Shown here in pieces: positions 1 through 11,261 of a DNA stretch of 64,000 bases (the first letter of the stretch is position 1; each line of letters starts with the position of its first letter). A program made the translations under genes and the position numbers. The notes beneath the pieces were generated by a model. It was not told the DNA's origin, did no database searches, and was given only the letters and a program-made list of their open reading frames with translations. The DNA lies in NCBI GenBank assembly GCA_037178625.1, contig CM074142.1:1798001-1862000 (forward strand), in the 5' to 3' direction. This DNA comes from Skeletonema tropicum. Lineage: Eukaryota > Bacillariophyta > Thalassiosirophyceae > Thalassiosirales > Thalassiosiraceae.

Positions 1-2180
1 CTGACGATTACTCTTATGGAGACGTCAGACCTGGACGGAAGCGCTTACACAATGGAGAAGCTGTGGATGACCGATCGAATGCCGAAGCTTCTATGGTCTC
101 TTGGTGTCAGGGGTGTAGGGCAGGTACTCAGTCAAGCACTCCACTACATCTCTACTGATCCCATGCGGCTTGGAATAGCGATATGTTGTGCATGCTGCGA
201 CGCGATGAGGAAGCGAAGGCTGACGCAAAGCTTGGGGTTGTGTGTCATGACTGCTGCGCGGGCATGGTATAGATGGGAAGATAGGAGATAGGCATGTCCC
301 AGCAGTCGGTAGTGTTCACCCGCTACCTAGAGGAGCCAAACAGACAAAAGCAGATAAAAACGTGGTTGCCACTTGGCACAGCTAGTATCAAGGAAGTGAG
401 TGGAACGCCACATGTAGCTTTCATGACCTTGCACCATGCGTCTGCCAAACGACGTAGCCACTCTGATACAATGGTTTTCCGGGGGGTTTATGTGATGATG
501 ACGAAGGGAGAAAGCCTTGCTTCCAGTTTTTAATGAGGAATGATCCAGTCTACACTACCCACATTTTCCTCCTCACGGTCACCGAAGGGGATGCACGGTT
601 CGTCGTGTCGCGACAGTCAGAAACATTGCTGCCCAGATGAACGTCGTCCTTGGGCGGGGCGGCGGGGTTCGGCGCTACTTCGGGAGGAAGGAAGATGAAG
701 GCATGAACAAATCAGGATTGGATCTTGTGTTCTGCCGTGAAACGATGACGACTTGATGAGTCGCCTGGTAGAGTTGAGTCAGAGTTGGATGTGCCTTCAA
801 GGGTACCGCTGGTTACGCAACAGTGACCAGGAGGAAGGGCATGATGATGGCAGAATGTATAATCAGGGCTGGATCGTGTATTTGCAGCCAATAGGCTACA
901 GTTACAGATAAAAACGAGGGTGCATTGGTGCCTGGTTGGGTGTAACCCGCGTGCTCAAGGATTGAACGTGTCATTGAGTGTTAGATGAAGATTGGAATCA
1001 GTATCTTTGAAAGAGGGAATTCAAGTCCAATGGGGGTCAAAATTATATTTGCAGCAGATTGGATGACGGTCTACAACGGAGTATTCAGGGAGTTTTTGGA
1101 GTCGGCGAGGCAAAGGACCGTCCTTTCCTAGCAAGATGGATATGGAGGATTAGATGGATACGGAGGATTACAGCTGAAGGGTGTCTATGAGGGGAGGAAC
1201 TACGGTGCAGGCACACAAAAACACCCACAGCGACCGTCTAGCTTTTCGACAGAAGGAGGAAAAAGGAAGGAGCTGAAACCAGGTTAAATATGGCTCCACG
1301 AATCGGAAGGATGAGACGCACCCTTGGGTATCTGAGGTACAAGTGGAGTGATCAACTTCAGTGCAAGCGAACACTAACCATGCATCGTATCATTTCTCTC
1401 TATTTTCTTGCAGATGAGGATCGGGCTACGGAAATACCACAGCCTTGCTCTTATTATGGGTGTGCATCCTGTGTACGATTGTATCGCGCTGCATTATGGA
1501 ATTGCAACCTCCCCCCTCACGAAAGGTTAAGGGTAAGGTTGGCCGCAGGCACAGGTTGTTCTACCTCAGGCAGATTTTGAGGCTGTTTCCTTCATCATAC
1601 AAGCAGGAAAAGCTCATGGGAGCAAATTACTCAAGCATGGTCTGCCACTGGAACCACGCTGGAGTGTTTGAGGAGTCTTAGTTGCCGAGGGGGGTTATGA
1701 TGCGAAGCTTTCTTCTTCACAAATATTGATTCGAGATCTCTACTGGTGCTAGTAGCGGTAGGCTGAAGCATGGCAGGTTCACGGTGAGATCGCGATTACG
1801 TGTCTTTCCCGTGCCCCGAGGACACCTACCTCGGGCTCACCCCTATACGAGGGCTGGCCTGCAACTCATGAGTGACGCCGCACGCAAATGCCCAGGTCAT
1901 TTGACACAGAGAGCTGGAGACAATTGGAGGAGAAAAGTGGGTCAACTTCCCCAACGGTAACTAGAGATTAAAGAACAAGTAAGATTGAATTTTATCTCAG
2001 CTTGACATGCAACAAGATTTGCAGCAAGGAGGTGAATGAGGCACGGACTTCGGACCGTCAGTTTCAATAGATGGTGCGAACCGTTTCATCACAAAGGTAC
2101 ACTGTCTCATTAGTGAAGAAAAGACTTGTCTACTCCGTTGAAGATGGATCTGTACTTTTGTGCGTAGTTCTACCGCGGTA
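1..2180. other. No supported gene
   Basis: Only short, overlapping open frames on both strands, with no recognisable domain, no convincing splice-linked exons and no repeat structure that I could define. I see nothing specific here. Confidence 0.5.
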
Positions 2181-3320
2181 GGAAATGGCGGGAAGGGCTA
2201 AACCTGGATAAGAAAGAGGAAATAAGTACGTAATACTAGCTAATGTACATGTAGACCAGATACCACCAGCAGATCTTGACCATGTCTACCATGGTGTCCA
2301 CTGCAATAGCAGCCTACGCACAACGCAGAATGCTTCTATATCCAGAACCAATGACCACCGACGTCAGCAGATAGCATGGGCTTGCTATTACTATGATTTC
2401 AACTGATACTTTGCCCTCGATGGCGTGATATCCCGCTACTTTAGAGTTGAAACGTGCTGGAAGGAAGGTAAATCTTTGCAATACATGCAATTAAATGCTT
2501 AACATAGTGAACTGCATACATTGCACTGTGCCTTATTGTATTTAATATAATTGTGATCGATTCGATGGACGATTATGAGATATGATAATCAAATGAGCGT
2601 TGTTTCAGCGCAGTGAATAAATTTCACATATTTATATCCCCCACAAGTAGATATCATTCAGTATTCACTCCACTGCATGATTATGGGGTACTTCCCACTC
2701 AGTACTTCCCACTGCCCCTCACTTTGCACTATTTCCGCCACTATCAAATATTTAAACATGAAACAACACTAATCTTCTCCATATTTGCAGAAATAATAAG
2801 TGAAGTTGTGAGTTGCCATTCTGAAGACGACGTGTTGACGCATCATAACATCGATAGTTGTGCCATTCCACAAGCCCGAATTATCCATAATAATTTATTG
2901 TTCACTTCTGCTGCCTGCTGTACCGTGTGTTGGCTATCCAAATTTTGTCGATCATCGACGATAAATATTGTGGCCGAAAAATGCAACTGAGCGGCGATTA
3001 TCAAATTCAGCATGAATACAAACCCCAACAGAAGGAATACCGGCGCCGCAACATTCCCATGGATATGAAGTATCGACGCGTTATGAAGAGGAGGCGAGAA
3101 GGACGTTTATGGTTGACGTAACCATCACCATTGACGACGACTGAAAAAGATGATGGCCGGTGCCATGTGATGAGGCCACACCACAACCCCACACACACTA
3201 CCGCGGCCCAAACCAACGGTCAACATTGATCATATTGGTCCAGTTGATGATCCCTATGCAGGGGTTAGACTGTTGGTGGCGTCTATGGCATCCATTAGCG
3301 GCACATTGCTAAGTGAGGAA
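2180..3320 (+). repeat. Left arm of a long inverted repeat
   Basis: This arm reads as the imperfect reverse complement of about 5818-7320. Examples of matching blocks are the CATCGACGATAAATATTGTGG region near 2955 with the complement near 6175, and the GGTTAGACTGTTGGTGGCGTC region near 3265 with the complement near 5865. Arm edges are approximate. No coding content was recognised. It may be the terminal region of a foldback or long-TIR element, or a local inverted duplication. Confidence 0.75.
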
Positions 3321-4083
3321 ATTTCGATTTCTCTATTTCATTGCGGCTACAACATTATTGGACTGGTTGGAATATAGCATACTTTGGAGGAAATGAGAAG
3401 CCCTACCCTGTCACATAGACGAGTATTTGAAGTGATATTGAGTGTATTCACTCCGCAAAATAGGGGACCTTTCACCACACAACACCAATGGCCATCTGTT
3501 GCGAGCATTATACAGTGGTTCCAGGGTATCATATGAATCCTAACAGCACCATTCCTACCAGATGGCATCAAAGCAGCAGCGGATGATTCGGCCTACTACT
3601 CCATTATTACGGTCTAATTGGCATGTCATCAATAAAACTGATAATAATTATCAATTAGCATAATATATAGAAGGTGTCTGTGATGCACCATGGCTATTAG
3701 TTACCGAAATCTATTAAATATGAGTATATCATGATGTTGCCCGGCAGGTGCAGAATTTATGTCTGCGTCGGTTAGAGCCGTATACCATCACAACGACCTC
3801 GATTCGACCGACGTCGCTTACATAATCGGAATCTACATAAAAAATTAATTTAGGCAGTGTGTCATTTATAATGGTTTTGGGTGCATTAGCCCAATAGTAC
3901 CATGGTTTGCCGTCAGAATCATCATGGTGGAGATGTTTTTTTTTTGTGTGTGATGCGTGATGACCGTGCGCCGCCGCCGGCCGATGACGATACTATTGAA
4001 TTGGTATTGTACCCGCCAAGGTAGGTCGAAATACCACCATGGCGCGTTGCAGAGGCGTTCAAAAACCTCCCGTAGGCATAGGG
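3321..4083. other. Spacer of the long inverted repeat, no gene
   Basis: Unique-looking sequence between the left inverted-repeat arm and the LTR element. No gene found. Its last five bases, TAGGG (4079-4083), are the left target-site duplication of the LTR element. Confidence 0.5.
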
Positions 4084-4204
4084 TGTTAGATTACACGTAC
4101 GTAGATACAAGTAGAGTACGGAAATACTCTAATCATTATCTTTTATCTCCTATCTAATCTATCAATAGCATCGATTGGAAGTAGGGAGATCGAGGATACT
4201 AACA
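4084..4204 (+). repeat. 5' LTR of short-LTR element copy 1
   Basis: 121 bp, TGTTAGATTA...GATACTAACA, apparently identical to 5432-5552. Confidence 0.93.
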
Positions 4205-4234
4205 GGTTATAGAGCCTATATACAATCACCAACA

Positions 4235-5368
4235 ATGAAGTTCATTTATGCCATAATTCCATTTGTGAATTTGGCAACCAACGAATTTGTTGGCGGCGCA
4301 ACTCATGCGCTATTAAACAAAATTGTCATTGCCACACCTCCACAAGGTACATGCCATGACAATATTATTAACGGAGCAACAACACTACGTGTAGATTCAC
4401 CAACATTTATCAGTGACACACCTCCTACAAAGCAAACAACATCAATTAGGTACTTACCAGTCGAGGACGCCGACGATGTGTACGCAGCCCATGATAACAT
4501 GCTACACAACTTGGATACTCTTATTAACACCTTTGACGACTCTGAGCAATCTACTCAGTATGAACCATTTAATTATGAAGACAGTGACGAGTATGAGGAA
4601 TTAGTAGAAACTCTTCCACAACTCCAACACGACCTGGAAACAGCGGGGGAGATTTTTTTAGCAGCAACTCAGCGAAATCATATTGCATTTGAGGTTGAGG
4701 ACGAATACAATACTGATGAAGAAGAGAGTTTCATGAAGCTTGAACCGAAGGTTGAGGACGAATACAATACTGATGAAGAAGAGAGTTCCATGAAGCTTGA
4801 ACCGAAGGTTGAGGACGAATACAATACTGATGAAGAAGAGAGCTCCATGAAGCTTGAACCGACTGAGGTTACAGCAGCGGATATAGTGCTGAATGATAGC
4901 GCGCAGAGGACTCGTATTGGAACTAACAAAATTGAAATTGAGCAGTGGAATTGTGTTGAAACTAAGACAACTGAAGTTGAGCAGAGGAAACGTATTGGAA
5001 CTCAAACAACCGATGTTAAGCAGCGGAACTGTATTGGAACTAAGACAACCGATGTTGAGCAGAGGAAATGTATTGGACCTAAGATGAACGATGTGGATCA
5101 GCACAATATTATTGGAACTAACTCTGGAGTGCAGGCAAAACCGTGGTCGTTTATGATTGACGAAGGTTACCTAGTGGCTGATATTCCCGTTACCTTAATG
5201 CATTCAGGCGATCAAATGGGTCTGTATGGTAGCCAGTGGAATCCTGGGATCGACCGGGGTAACCCAGATGATTCAGTTACAAAAACAACCCTTGATTACC
5301 CCAATGATGTTGGAGACAACTTGGTCACGTCACTCATTGTAAAGTGGACTTCCTTTGTCCTTTATTGA
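4235..5368 (+). CDS. 377-aa internal protein of the short-LTR element (unknown function)
   Basis: I do not recognise a family. The ATG at 4235 (MKFIYAII) is preferred to an upstream in-frame ATG in the LTR (4175), because copy 2 has a 2-bp difference in the leader that breaks the longer frame but keeps this start. Residues 1-20 are moderately hydrophobic. Residues about 150-215 hold three 19-residue tandem repeats (VEDEYNTDEEESS.KLEP). Residues about 225-290 hold about five 14-residue repeats of the type TTDVEQRKCIGTK. The C-terminal 80 residues are non-repetitive. The protein is acidic and lacks the CCHC knuckle and the pol motifs. It might be a divergent gag or captured cargo. Conservation of the intact frame in both copies suggests recent mobility or a functional role. 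Confidence 0.75.
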   Translation: MKFIYAIIPFVNLATNEFVGGATHALLNKIVIATPPQGTCHDNIINGATTLRVDSPTFISDTPPTKQTTSIRYLPVEDADDVYAAHDNMLHNLDTLINTFDDSEQSTQYEPFNYEDSDEYEELVETLPQLQHDLETAGEIFLAATQRNHIAFEVEDEYNTDEEESFMKLEPKVEDEYNTDEEESSMKLEPKVEDEYNTDEEESSMKLEPTEVTAADIVLNDSAQRTRIGTNKIEIEQWNCVETKTTEVEQRKRIGTQTTDVKQRNCIGTKTTDVEQRKCIGPKMNDVDQHNIIGTNSGVQAKPWSFMIDEGYLVADIPVTLMHSGDQMGLYGSQWNPGIDRGNPDDSVTKTTLDYPNDVGDNLVTSLIVKWTSFVLY

Positions 5369-5431
5369 AAGGATAGAGATGCTATTTGGTACAATCCGAT
5401 ATCGACTACGTGATATCGAATTGTGGGGGGG

Positions 5432-5552
5432 TGTTAGATTACACGTACGTAGATACAAGTAGAGTACGGAAATACTCTAATCATTATCTTTTATCTCCTA
5501 TCTAATCTATCAATAGCATCGATTGGAAGTAGGGAGATCGAGGATACTAACA
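5432..5552 (+). repeat. 3' LTR of short-LTR element copy 1
   Basis: 121 bp, preceded by the purine tract TGTGGGGGGG and followed by the TAGGG target duplication. Confidence 0.93.
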
Positions 5553-5817
5553 TAGGGATATATCTTGTGGTGATGGACAGTCGAGACGGGTGTCTTCACT
5601 CCTTAGGTGTGATGGCTCGACTTTGTACCGCCCCTACGCCCTACCGACCTGCCATTCTTTTTTGCACCTCATAGCTCACTGTAAGTATCCCTTGATTGAG
5701 TGCAGGGAAGTCAGAGGGAGGCGATGACGAGCAAGAACCCTAGGTCCAGTGCTCGCACTTTTGACCTACCTACCCCTATGTGAAGTTTTTACCCGCATTT
5801 AGAATCTATGTGCGGGT

Positions 5818-7320
5818 AATTTCCTCACTTAGCGCTGTGCCGCTAATGGATGCCATGGACGCCACCAACCGTCTAACCCCTGCATCAGGATCATCAACTG
5901 GACCAATATGATCAATGTTGACCGTTGGTTTGGGCCGCGGTAGTGTGTGTGGGGTTGTGGTGTGGCCTCATCACGCGGCTCCGGCCATCATCTTTTTCAG
6001 CCGTCGCCAAGCAGTTGTAGTGATGGTTACGTCAACCATAAACGTCCGTCTCGTCTCCCCTCTATCACGCGATGACACTTTATATATATGGGGATGTTTC
6101 GGTGCCAGTATTCCTTCGGTCTGGGCTTGTATTCATGCTGAATTTGATTATCGCCGCTCGGTATTATTTTCCGGCCACAATATTAATCGTCGATGATCGA
6201 CAAATGAAATGATTTAGATGGCCAGCACACGATAGTGAGGGCAGCCAAATTGAACAATAAAGTATTATGGATGCTCTGGGCTTGTGGAATGGACACAACT
6301 ATCGCTGTTATGATGAGTCAACACGTCGTCTTCAGAAGGGCAACTCACAAATGCGCTTATTATTTCTGCAAACACGGAGAAGATTAGTTTTATTTCATGT
6401 TTAAATATTGGATTGTGAAGAAAATAGTGCGAACTGAGAGGGAGTGGGGAGTAATGTGTGGGAAGTAGCCGTTCATCATGGACAGTGGAGTGAATGCTGG
6501 ATGATATCTACTTGTGGGGGATAAATGTGAAAATTATTCACTACGCTGAAACAACGCCCATTTGATTATAAAATGTCATGACCGCCAATCGAATTATCCA
6601 CAATAGTATTGAGTACAATGAGGCATTGTGAAATGTATACAATTCATTGTCCAGAGCACCTCATTGCATATAATGCTAAGATTTATCTTCATTCCAGCAT
6701 GTTTCAACTCTAAAGTAGCGGTAATATCAACGCCATCGAGGGCAAAGTATCAGTTGAAATTATAGTAATAGCAAGCCCATGATACCTGCTGATGTTGATG
6801 ATCATTGGTTCTGGATATAGAAGCATTCTGCGTAGTGCGTAGGCTCCTATTGCTGTGGACAACAGGTCTACCATGGTAATGGTCAAGATCTGCTGGTGGT
6901 ATCTATTCTACGAGTAAGTTAGCTAGTATTAAGTACCGTCTTTACCTTAGAAAGTGTCCGTATCAACGACCAAAGTATTGCACCCCGGACACTTTTACCC
7001 CTCCTTGAAAAAGGCACGGACACTTACTAAATCCGGACACTTTCAATGGTTTTGCTAGTAAGATGTATGCAAACATTTAAGACACCTGTCTTGGTGTCCG
7101 AGGACAGTCTACTCATCCCGCTCCCAGGGCGAAAAAATACTAGAAAGTGTCCGAATCTGGTTGGAATCTGGGCGGACACTTCCCAATAAAAGGCTGTGGA
7201 CACTTTCAAGGCACCAGAAAAACAGTCCGGACAATAGAAAAATCCGGACACTTTCTAAGGTAAAGACGGTATGTACTTACTCTTTCAAGTGCGGGTTTTT
7301 TCCCTCCCGCCATTTCTTCT
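5818..7320 (-). repeat. Right arm of the long inverted repeat
   Basis: Imperfect reverse complement of about 2180-3320, longer only because a 334-bp MITE (6936-7269) is inserted in it. When the MITE is ignored, the flanking GAAATGGCGGGA and AATACTAGCTAA blocks line up with 2181-2245. No gene is recognised in the arm. Confidence 0.75.
6936..7269. mobile_element. MITE with 25-bp perfect terminal inverted repeats
   Basis: The left end 6936-6960 begins CCGTCTTTACCTTAGAAAGT and the right end 7245-7269 is its exact complement. TA flanks both ends (6934-6935 and 7270-7271), as for a Tc1/mariner-type insertion. At least eight copies of the core GTGTCCG/CGGACAC lie inside in both orientations, with AAAGTGTCCG recurring. 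No ORF of transposase length is present. Comparison with the other inverted-repeat arm gives the empty site and so confirms the insertion. Confidence 0.9.
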
Positions 7321-7639
7321 CGCGATAAAAATACGCCAAAGTAGGAATCAGTCAGTTACACCTGGCGCATGACAGACCAAGTTTTTTGTGAAATAGAGGG
7401 TATCCGGTACTCAGAAAGGACTAAGTAAATAAACTAGAAGACCTTGTGTGTGATCGATGTTCTTGATATCGTTGAAAACCTCATATAAAATGCTTTCAGG
7501 TGATGTATATGATATGAATAATGATTTTTGCATACGGCTGCTCTAACGCTAGCGGTTTACTAACTAATTTGTGAGAGTCCAAAAAGAAAAATATGAGACG
7601 GACAGGCGGTGTAAAAGTTACTCTAACCGTCTTATATAG

Positions 7640-7803
7640 TGCGAGTGCATTATTATTTACTCTGAACAAAATTGGCTGCATCTTGCATCTCTAGAGTGCC
7701 CTAGTGCCCATGCCATAACATTGGTATTACCAACACTTGTTTTCAGAGGCTAAATAATACTTAAGTGCTGTTGCAAGCAGCAGGCAGCAGACAGGGGAAC
7801 AGA
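7640..7803 (+). repeat. 160-bp direct repeat, copy 1
   Basis: Starts near GTGCGAGTGCATTATTATTT and ends near GACAGGGGAACAGAT. It matches 8800-8959 with a few short indels. Confidence 0.9.
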
Positions 7804-7834
7804 TGATTTGAAGGATATTAGAAGGATGTACACT

Positions 7835-8654
7835 TAGAGATGGGTCACGGAAGAAAAAAATTCACGTGATCACGTGAAACGTGACGTACCATCCCGCGAC
7901 CCCTCATCACGTGAAGAACGTGACCCTCATAACCTATTAAATTCTCAACTTGTGTGTGTACTAAACACTCGAAGACCCTCTCTTGCGCTCTCAACTTTTA
8001 TTTCGACAAAAGTATGCTCGCTGAGCGAGAAGTGTCATTCTGAACTGCAAGCATTCCTCCACATAGTGAATTCTTAGCCCATCAAGAATTCTGACGGAGA
8101 TTTCAATGACCCATTGGCATGGTGGAGTGTGAATGAGCACAAGTTTCCAACACTTGCCAAATTGGCTCGAGCCTTCCTTGCCATTCCTGCCACCTCGCAG
8201 CTTCGGAGAGAGTTTGGAGTCGTGCATCTCAAATACTATCCATTAGGAGGTCCAGGATGGATCTAGAACTTGCCCAGCGCATCATGTGCACCCGTGAAAA
8301 CAACCGCCTTCTACACATGTACTATGAAGAGTTGACGGAGAAGCCTGTCGCTGCCTACCTTCCTCCTTTGAGGGATACTGAAACGGATATTGGTCAACAC
8401 GACCACTTGTTGCTCTTCTGAGACTTGTGGAATGAGATGATGAGGTTTTGTGTGTGCTGCATGAGTAAGCTGGGGGGCTTATTTGATCGCAAGGAGCATT
8501 GGAATAAGAATAGATTAACATAATTGCTCTTTCATTACTGCTTTCTCGTAAATCTGCTTTTTTGCTCACATTGGCTCACGTTACTCACGTCCATCCTCCT
8601 GAAAAATTTTGATATCACGCGAGGTGTGATGTGATGGAACGTGACCCATCTCTA
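7835..8654 (+). mobile_element. Deletion derivative of a hAT transposon
   Basis: Terminal inverted repeats TAGAGATGGGTCACG at 7835 and its complement ending at 8654. An exact 8-bp target duplication TGTACACT flanks it (7827-7834 and 8655-8662); 8 bp is the hAT hallmark. It retains a degraded C-terminal piece of hAT transposase (see 8090-8370), which identifies the superfamily independently. Confidence 0.93.
8090..8370 (+). pseudogene. hAT transposase C-terminal (dimerisation) remnant
   Basis: In plus-strand frames the sequence reads DPLAWWSVNEHKFPTLAKLA followed by RAFLAIPATS (8108-8197). This is the conserved core of the hAT C-terminal dimerisation domain: the paired Trp, the FP.L..LAR block and the IPATS motif. 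A frame change follows, then a tail containing RENNRLL at the position where hAT proteins have KRNRL. The RNase H-like catalytic region and N-terminal zinc finger are absent, so this cannot be an active transposase. It lies wholly within the hAT derivative. Confidence 0.88.
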
Positions 8655-8799
8655 TGTACACTAGTATTTTGGGCGATTTTTAGCGTTGGACCTGCGTTGG
8701 ACATTTCCATCACGCCGAGCGATGGACACATGTGTCCATCCAGGGCACATAAAAGAATATCAAGAATCAAGACTCACTATGGATATGTAGGAATCAGTC

Positions 8800-8959
8800 G
8801 AGTGCGAGTGCATTATTATTTACTCTGAACAAAATTGGCTGCATCTTGCATCTCTAGTGCCCTAGTGCCCATGCCATAACATTGGTATTACCAACACTTG
8901 TTTTCAGAGGCTAAATAATACTTAAGTGCTGTTGCAAGCAGCAGACAGGGGAACAGATT
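8800..8959 (+). repeat. 160-bp direct repeat, copy 2
   Basis: Second copy of the 7640-7803 repeat; it lies downstream of the hAT derivative. Confidence 0.9.
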
Positions 8960-9015
8960 CGTTTACTTCTCTGGGCACTTCAACCTCAATAGTCGAGGAT
9001 TAAAAGTGGATGATG

Positions 9016-9016
<1 letters not shown>

Positions 9017-9092
<76 letters not shown>

Positions 9093-9151
9093 TCTCTGTC
9101 TGTCTCTCTCTCTCTCTCTCTGTCTCTCTGTCTCTCTCTCTCTCTCTCTCT
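9017..9151 (+). repeat. (CT)n microsatellite with interspersed G
   Basis: About 135 bp of CT dinucleotides interrupted by TGT. The long Ser/Leu and Arg/Glu open frames across it are artefacts of the repeat. Confidence 0.98.
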
Positions 9152-9530
9152 TCAATTCCTCGACGTGGAAACGAACCATCGTTGTTCATGGCTAAAGTTG
9201 AAGGGACTAAAGTTAAGTGACTAAAGTTCAAGAGTATTATAGCATTCAAAGAGTTAAACTCAAAGTAAACACCTACAAAATTACTAGAGCAAGGAGGGGG
9301 AGGAACCCGAGCAATTATTGACCTAAACAAGAAATAAATACAAAGTTAATCAGAATTATCTATTGTACTAATACCTAAACAATCAATCCCTTCCTCTCCC
9401 CTCCCTAGGAAATTCCCGAGGCAAAAGCAAAAGTCTCTACACCCCCTAAGTAGTGTTGGATACAAGAAAAGGTTCTTGCTTTATTTAACAAAGCAAGAAC
9501 CCCAGAGTCCCATACATCCCTAACAACCAT

Positions 9531-10502
9531 CTACTCATTCTTAGGGATATGCACAACAATGTTAACCGCATCCGTGTGAATGCGCACCCTACCAGGGTTA
9601 ACTGGATTGGAGACACCACCCACAGGGGGGTCATTGTAGCACTCAAGGTACTTGCCATTGATATCTGCGGCGGGGACGGTGTCTTTAATCATCTGACAGC
9701 ATTCTGCGGCTGTGAGGGGGATGCCGACATCGCAGTCTGGAAAGAAGAGAAAATTATGGAGAGAGAGAGAGAGAACAAATGTTGGTGAGTGAATTGGGGC
9801 GGGCGGGAGTCATCGAGAGGTCAAGCCGACCCATCTCTATCACAAACTAAACTCACCCCAAGGACCAATTTTATAGCAACTATCGGAAGCAACACACCAC
9901 TCATAAGGATACCAAACCATCCCATCACCAAGAAGACCACCAACGGTCAACTCATCCTTGTTCAACCTCAAGCTAACGTAATTGTATCCCTCATCCGTCT
10001 TTTCACGTACCTTGTTCACTTCAAAATCGAAGTGATCGCGGTTTCCGAATAATCCTGGAAACTCTGCTAGTTTTTCGTTGATTGCTGTCTTGCAGACGTC
10101 TATGTGTTTGTGGAGGCATTCTTCTTTGAAAGTGATGGCCTGTTGTGTTGTTGAGGTGGGAGAGGGGAGAGTGTTTGATGAGAAAATTGAGGTGAGATAA
10201 AATATCTAGAGACGAAAAGAAGAATCGGCACGGATAATATAGAGCGATAATATATATATATATATATATAATCTCCCATGAGGCGGCTAGCTCTATTGAC
10301 AAAATAACTACAGTTGCCACGATCGGAACACCACGAACAGAATCCTAATATTTGTCAAAATACTCACCATGTGCATAAGATCACGAGTAACATCCTCCCC
10401 AACAGCATCCAAATTACGTGTCTCCACCTTTTCAAGGGCATCAATAGAGGCGGGGAGAGCGCATAATAGCGCCGCCGTGGCGAATCGTTGGGCAGTTTTC
10501 AT
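9531..10502 (-). CDS. Secreted cysteine-containing protein, 3 exons, 207 aa
   Basis: Exons are 10502-10368, 10139-9857 and 9736-9531. Both introns have GTGAGT donors and CAG acceptors, and the joined 624 nt keeps one frame to a TAG stop, which is strong support for a real spliced gene. Residues 1-22 (MKTAQRFATAALLCALPASI..) look like a cleavable signal peptide. The mature part has about eight Cys, in EEC, DVC, EWC, DSC, DCD, ECC and LEC contexts, suggesting disulfides outside the cytosol. I do not recognise a family; it could be a cell-surface or frustule-associated protein, but that is only a guess. The first intron contains a (TA)n run; the second ends in a pyrimidine-rich tract. Confidence 0.85.
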
Positions 10503-11205
10503 GGTCGAGACCGTTTTATTGGTAGAATTGTTGGAGTGGAAGCGGGGTGGGATGTGGGATCGTAGTTTGAGTCACAAAAGACCGAACGAAGATTTGATGA
10601 AATTGTAAGTTGTGGTCATTTCCTTTCTGTTTTTTGCCCTTCTGTATGGGTTCTCCATTCAGGTTGTGTGGTTTCCTCCCTTCAGATTTGCATTCGCCAT
10701 CGCTTCGAACAAGCAATCTAAGTTAGAAAGCGCGTTCTCATTCCAAGGCAAGCAAGGTAAGCCAAAGTAGTCCAAAATGGCAGAGGATAAAACCATACCC
10801 TTTGAGATTTTTGATTCGGGTTTGTGCTTTGCTTCCAACAAGTAAGCTGCTTCTGCGCGTTCTCATTTATTACTTATTACACATAAGTACATCTCCGGGT
10901 GGGCTACAAATCTTGCTACTTAGCGGACAAGCAAGCCGAGCTGGCTCAGTCTCTATTGAGCCAGTGCTGTACTCATTACCCATGCAGGACTTTCCAAAAC
11001 GCCACTTATCATCAGAGAGGGATTTGGAGAACTGAAGTCGATATGTCATATTATGTCAATGGCATGTTTCCGTGCTGCTAAAGTCAATACCTACTTAACT
11101 ACATACATACTTATATCTATTGACTCCTACATACATCTTGCTTGCTGGACTTTCCCGGCAGCTGTTGCAGTTTGTGAAGAAGGCCGGCTTCTCATCTCAA
11201 TGCCG

Positions 11206-11261
11206 TGACTTTTCTAGGTACCGCATCATTCAGATTTAGATGATGCGGTACTGGAAAAGTC
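11206..11261. repeat. Hairpin-forming inverted repeat
   Basis: Arm TGACTTTTCTAGGTACCGCA (continuing TCAT) at 11206-11229 pairs with 11239-11261 with one mismatch and one bulge; the loop is about 9 nt. Confidence 0.85.

Larger units (their letters stand above)
4084..5552 (+). mobile_element. Short-LTR retrotransposon, copy 1 (1.47 kb, TRIM-like)
   Basis: Two 121-bp LTRs (4084-4204 and 5432-5552) start TGTTAGATTA and end GATACTAACA, giving the TGTTA...TAACA inverted tips typical of LTR elements. The element is flanked by a perfect 5-bp target duplication TAGGG (4079-4083 and 5553-5557). GGTTATAGAGCC follows the 5' LTR and resembles, with mismatches, an initiator-Met primer-binding site. A G-rich purine tract (5424-5431) directly precedes the 3' LTR. 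The interior holds one ORF and no protease, integrase, reverse transcriptase or RNase H, so it must be mobilised in trans. Size is as in TRIM elements, but TRIMs usually carry no ORF. Copy 2 lies at 13647-15172 in the opposite orientation and is nearly identical. Confidence 0.93.

Noticed and set aside
16..533. Two adjacent short plus-strand open frames
   Set aside because: No domain, unusual composition and no splice-linked extension; typical of chance frames in noncoding DNA.
4175..4234. Longer start for the short-LTR element ORF inside the LTR
   Set aside because: Copy 2 has a 2-bp difference in the leader that breaks this extension but keeps the ORF from MKFIYAII.
8986..9330. Arg/Glu and Ser/Leu repeat proteins
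   Set aside because: Pure translations of the (CT)n microsatellite.
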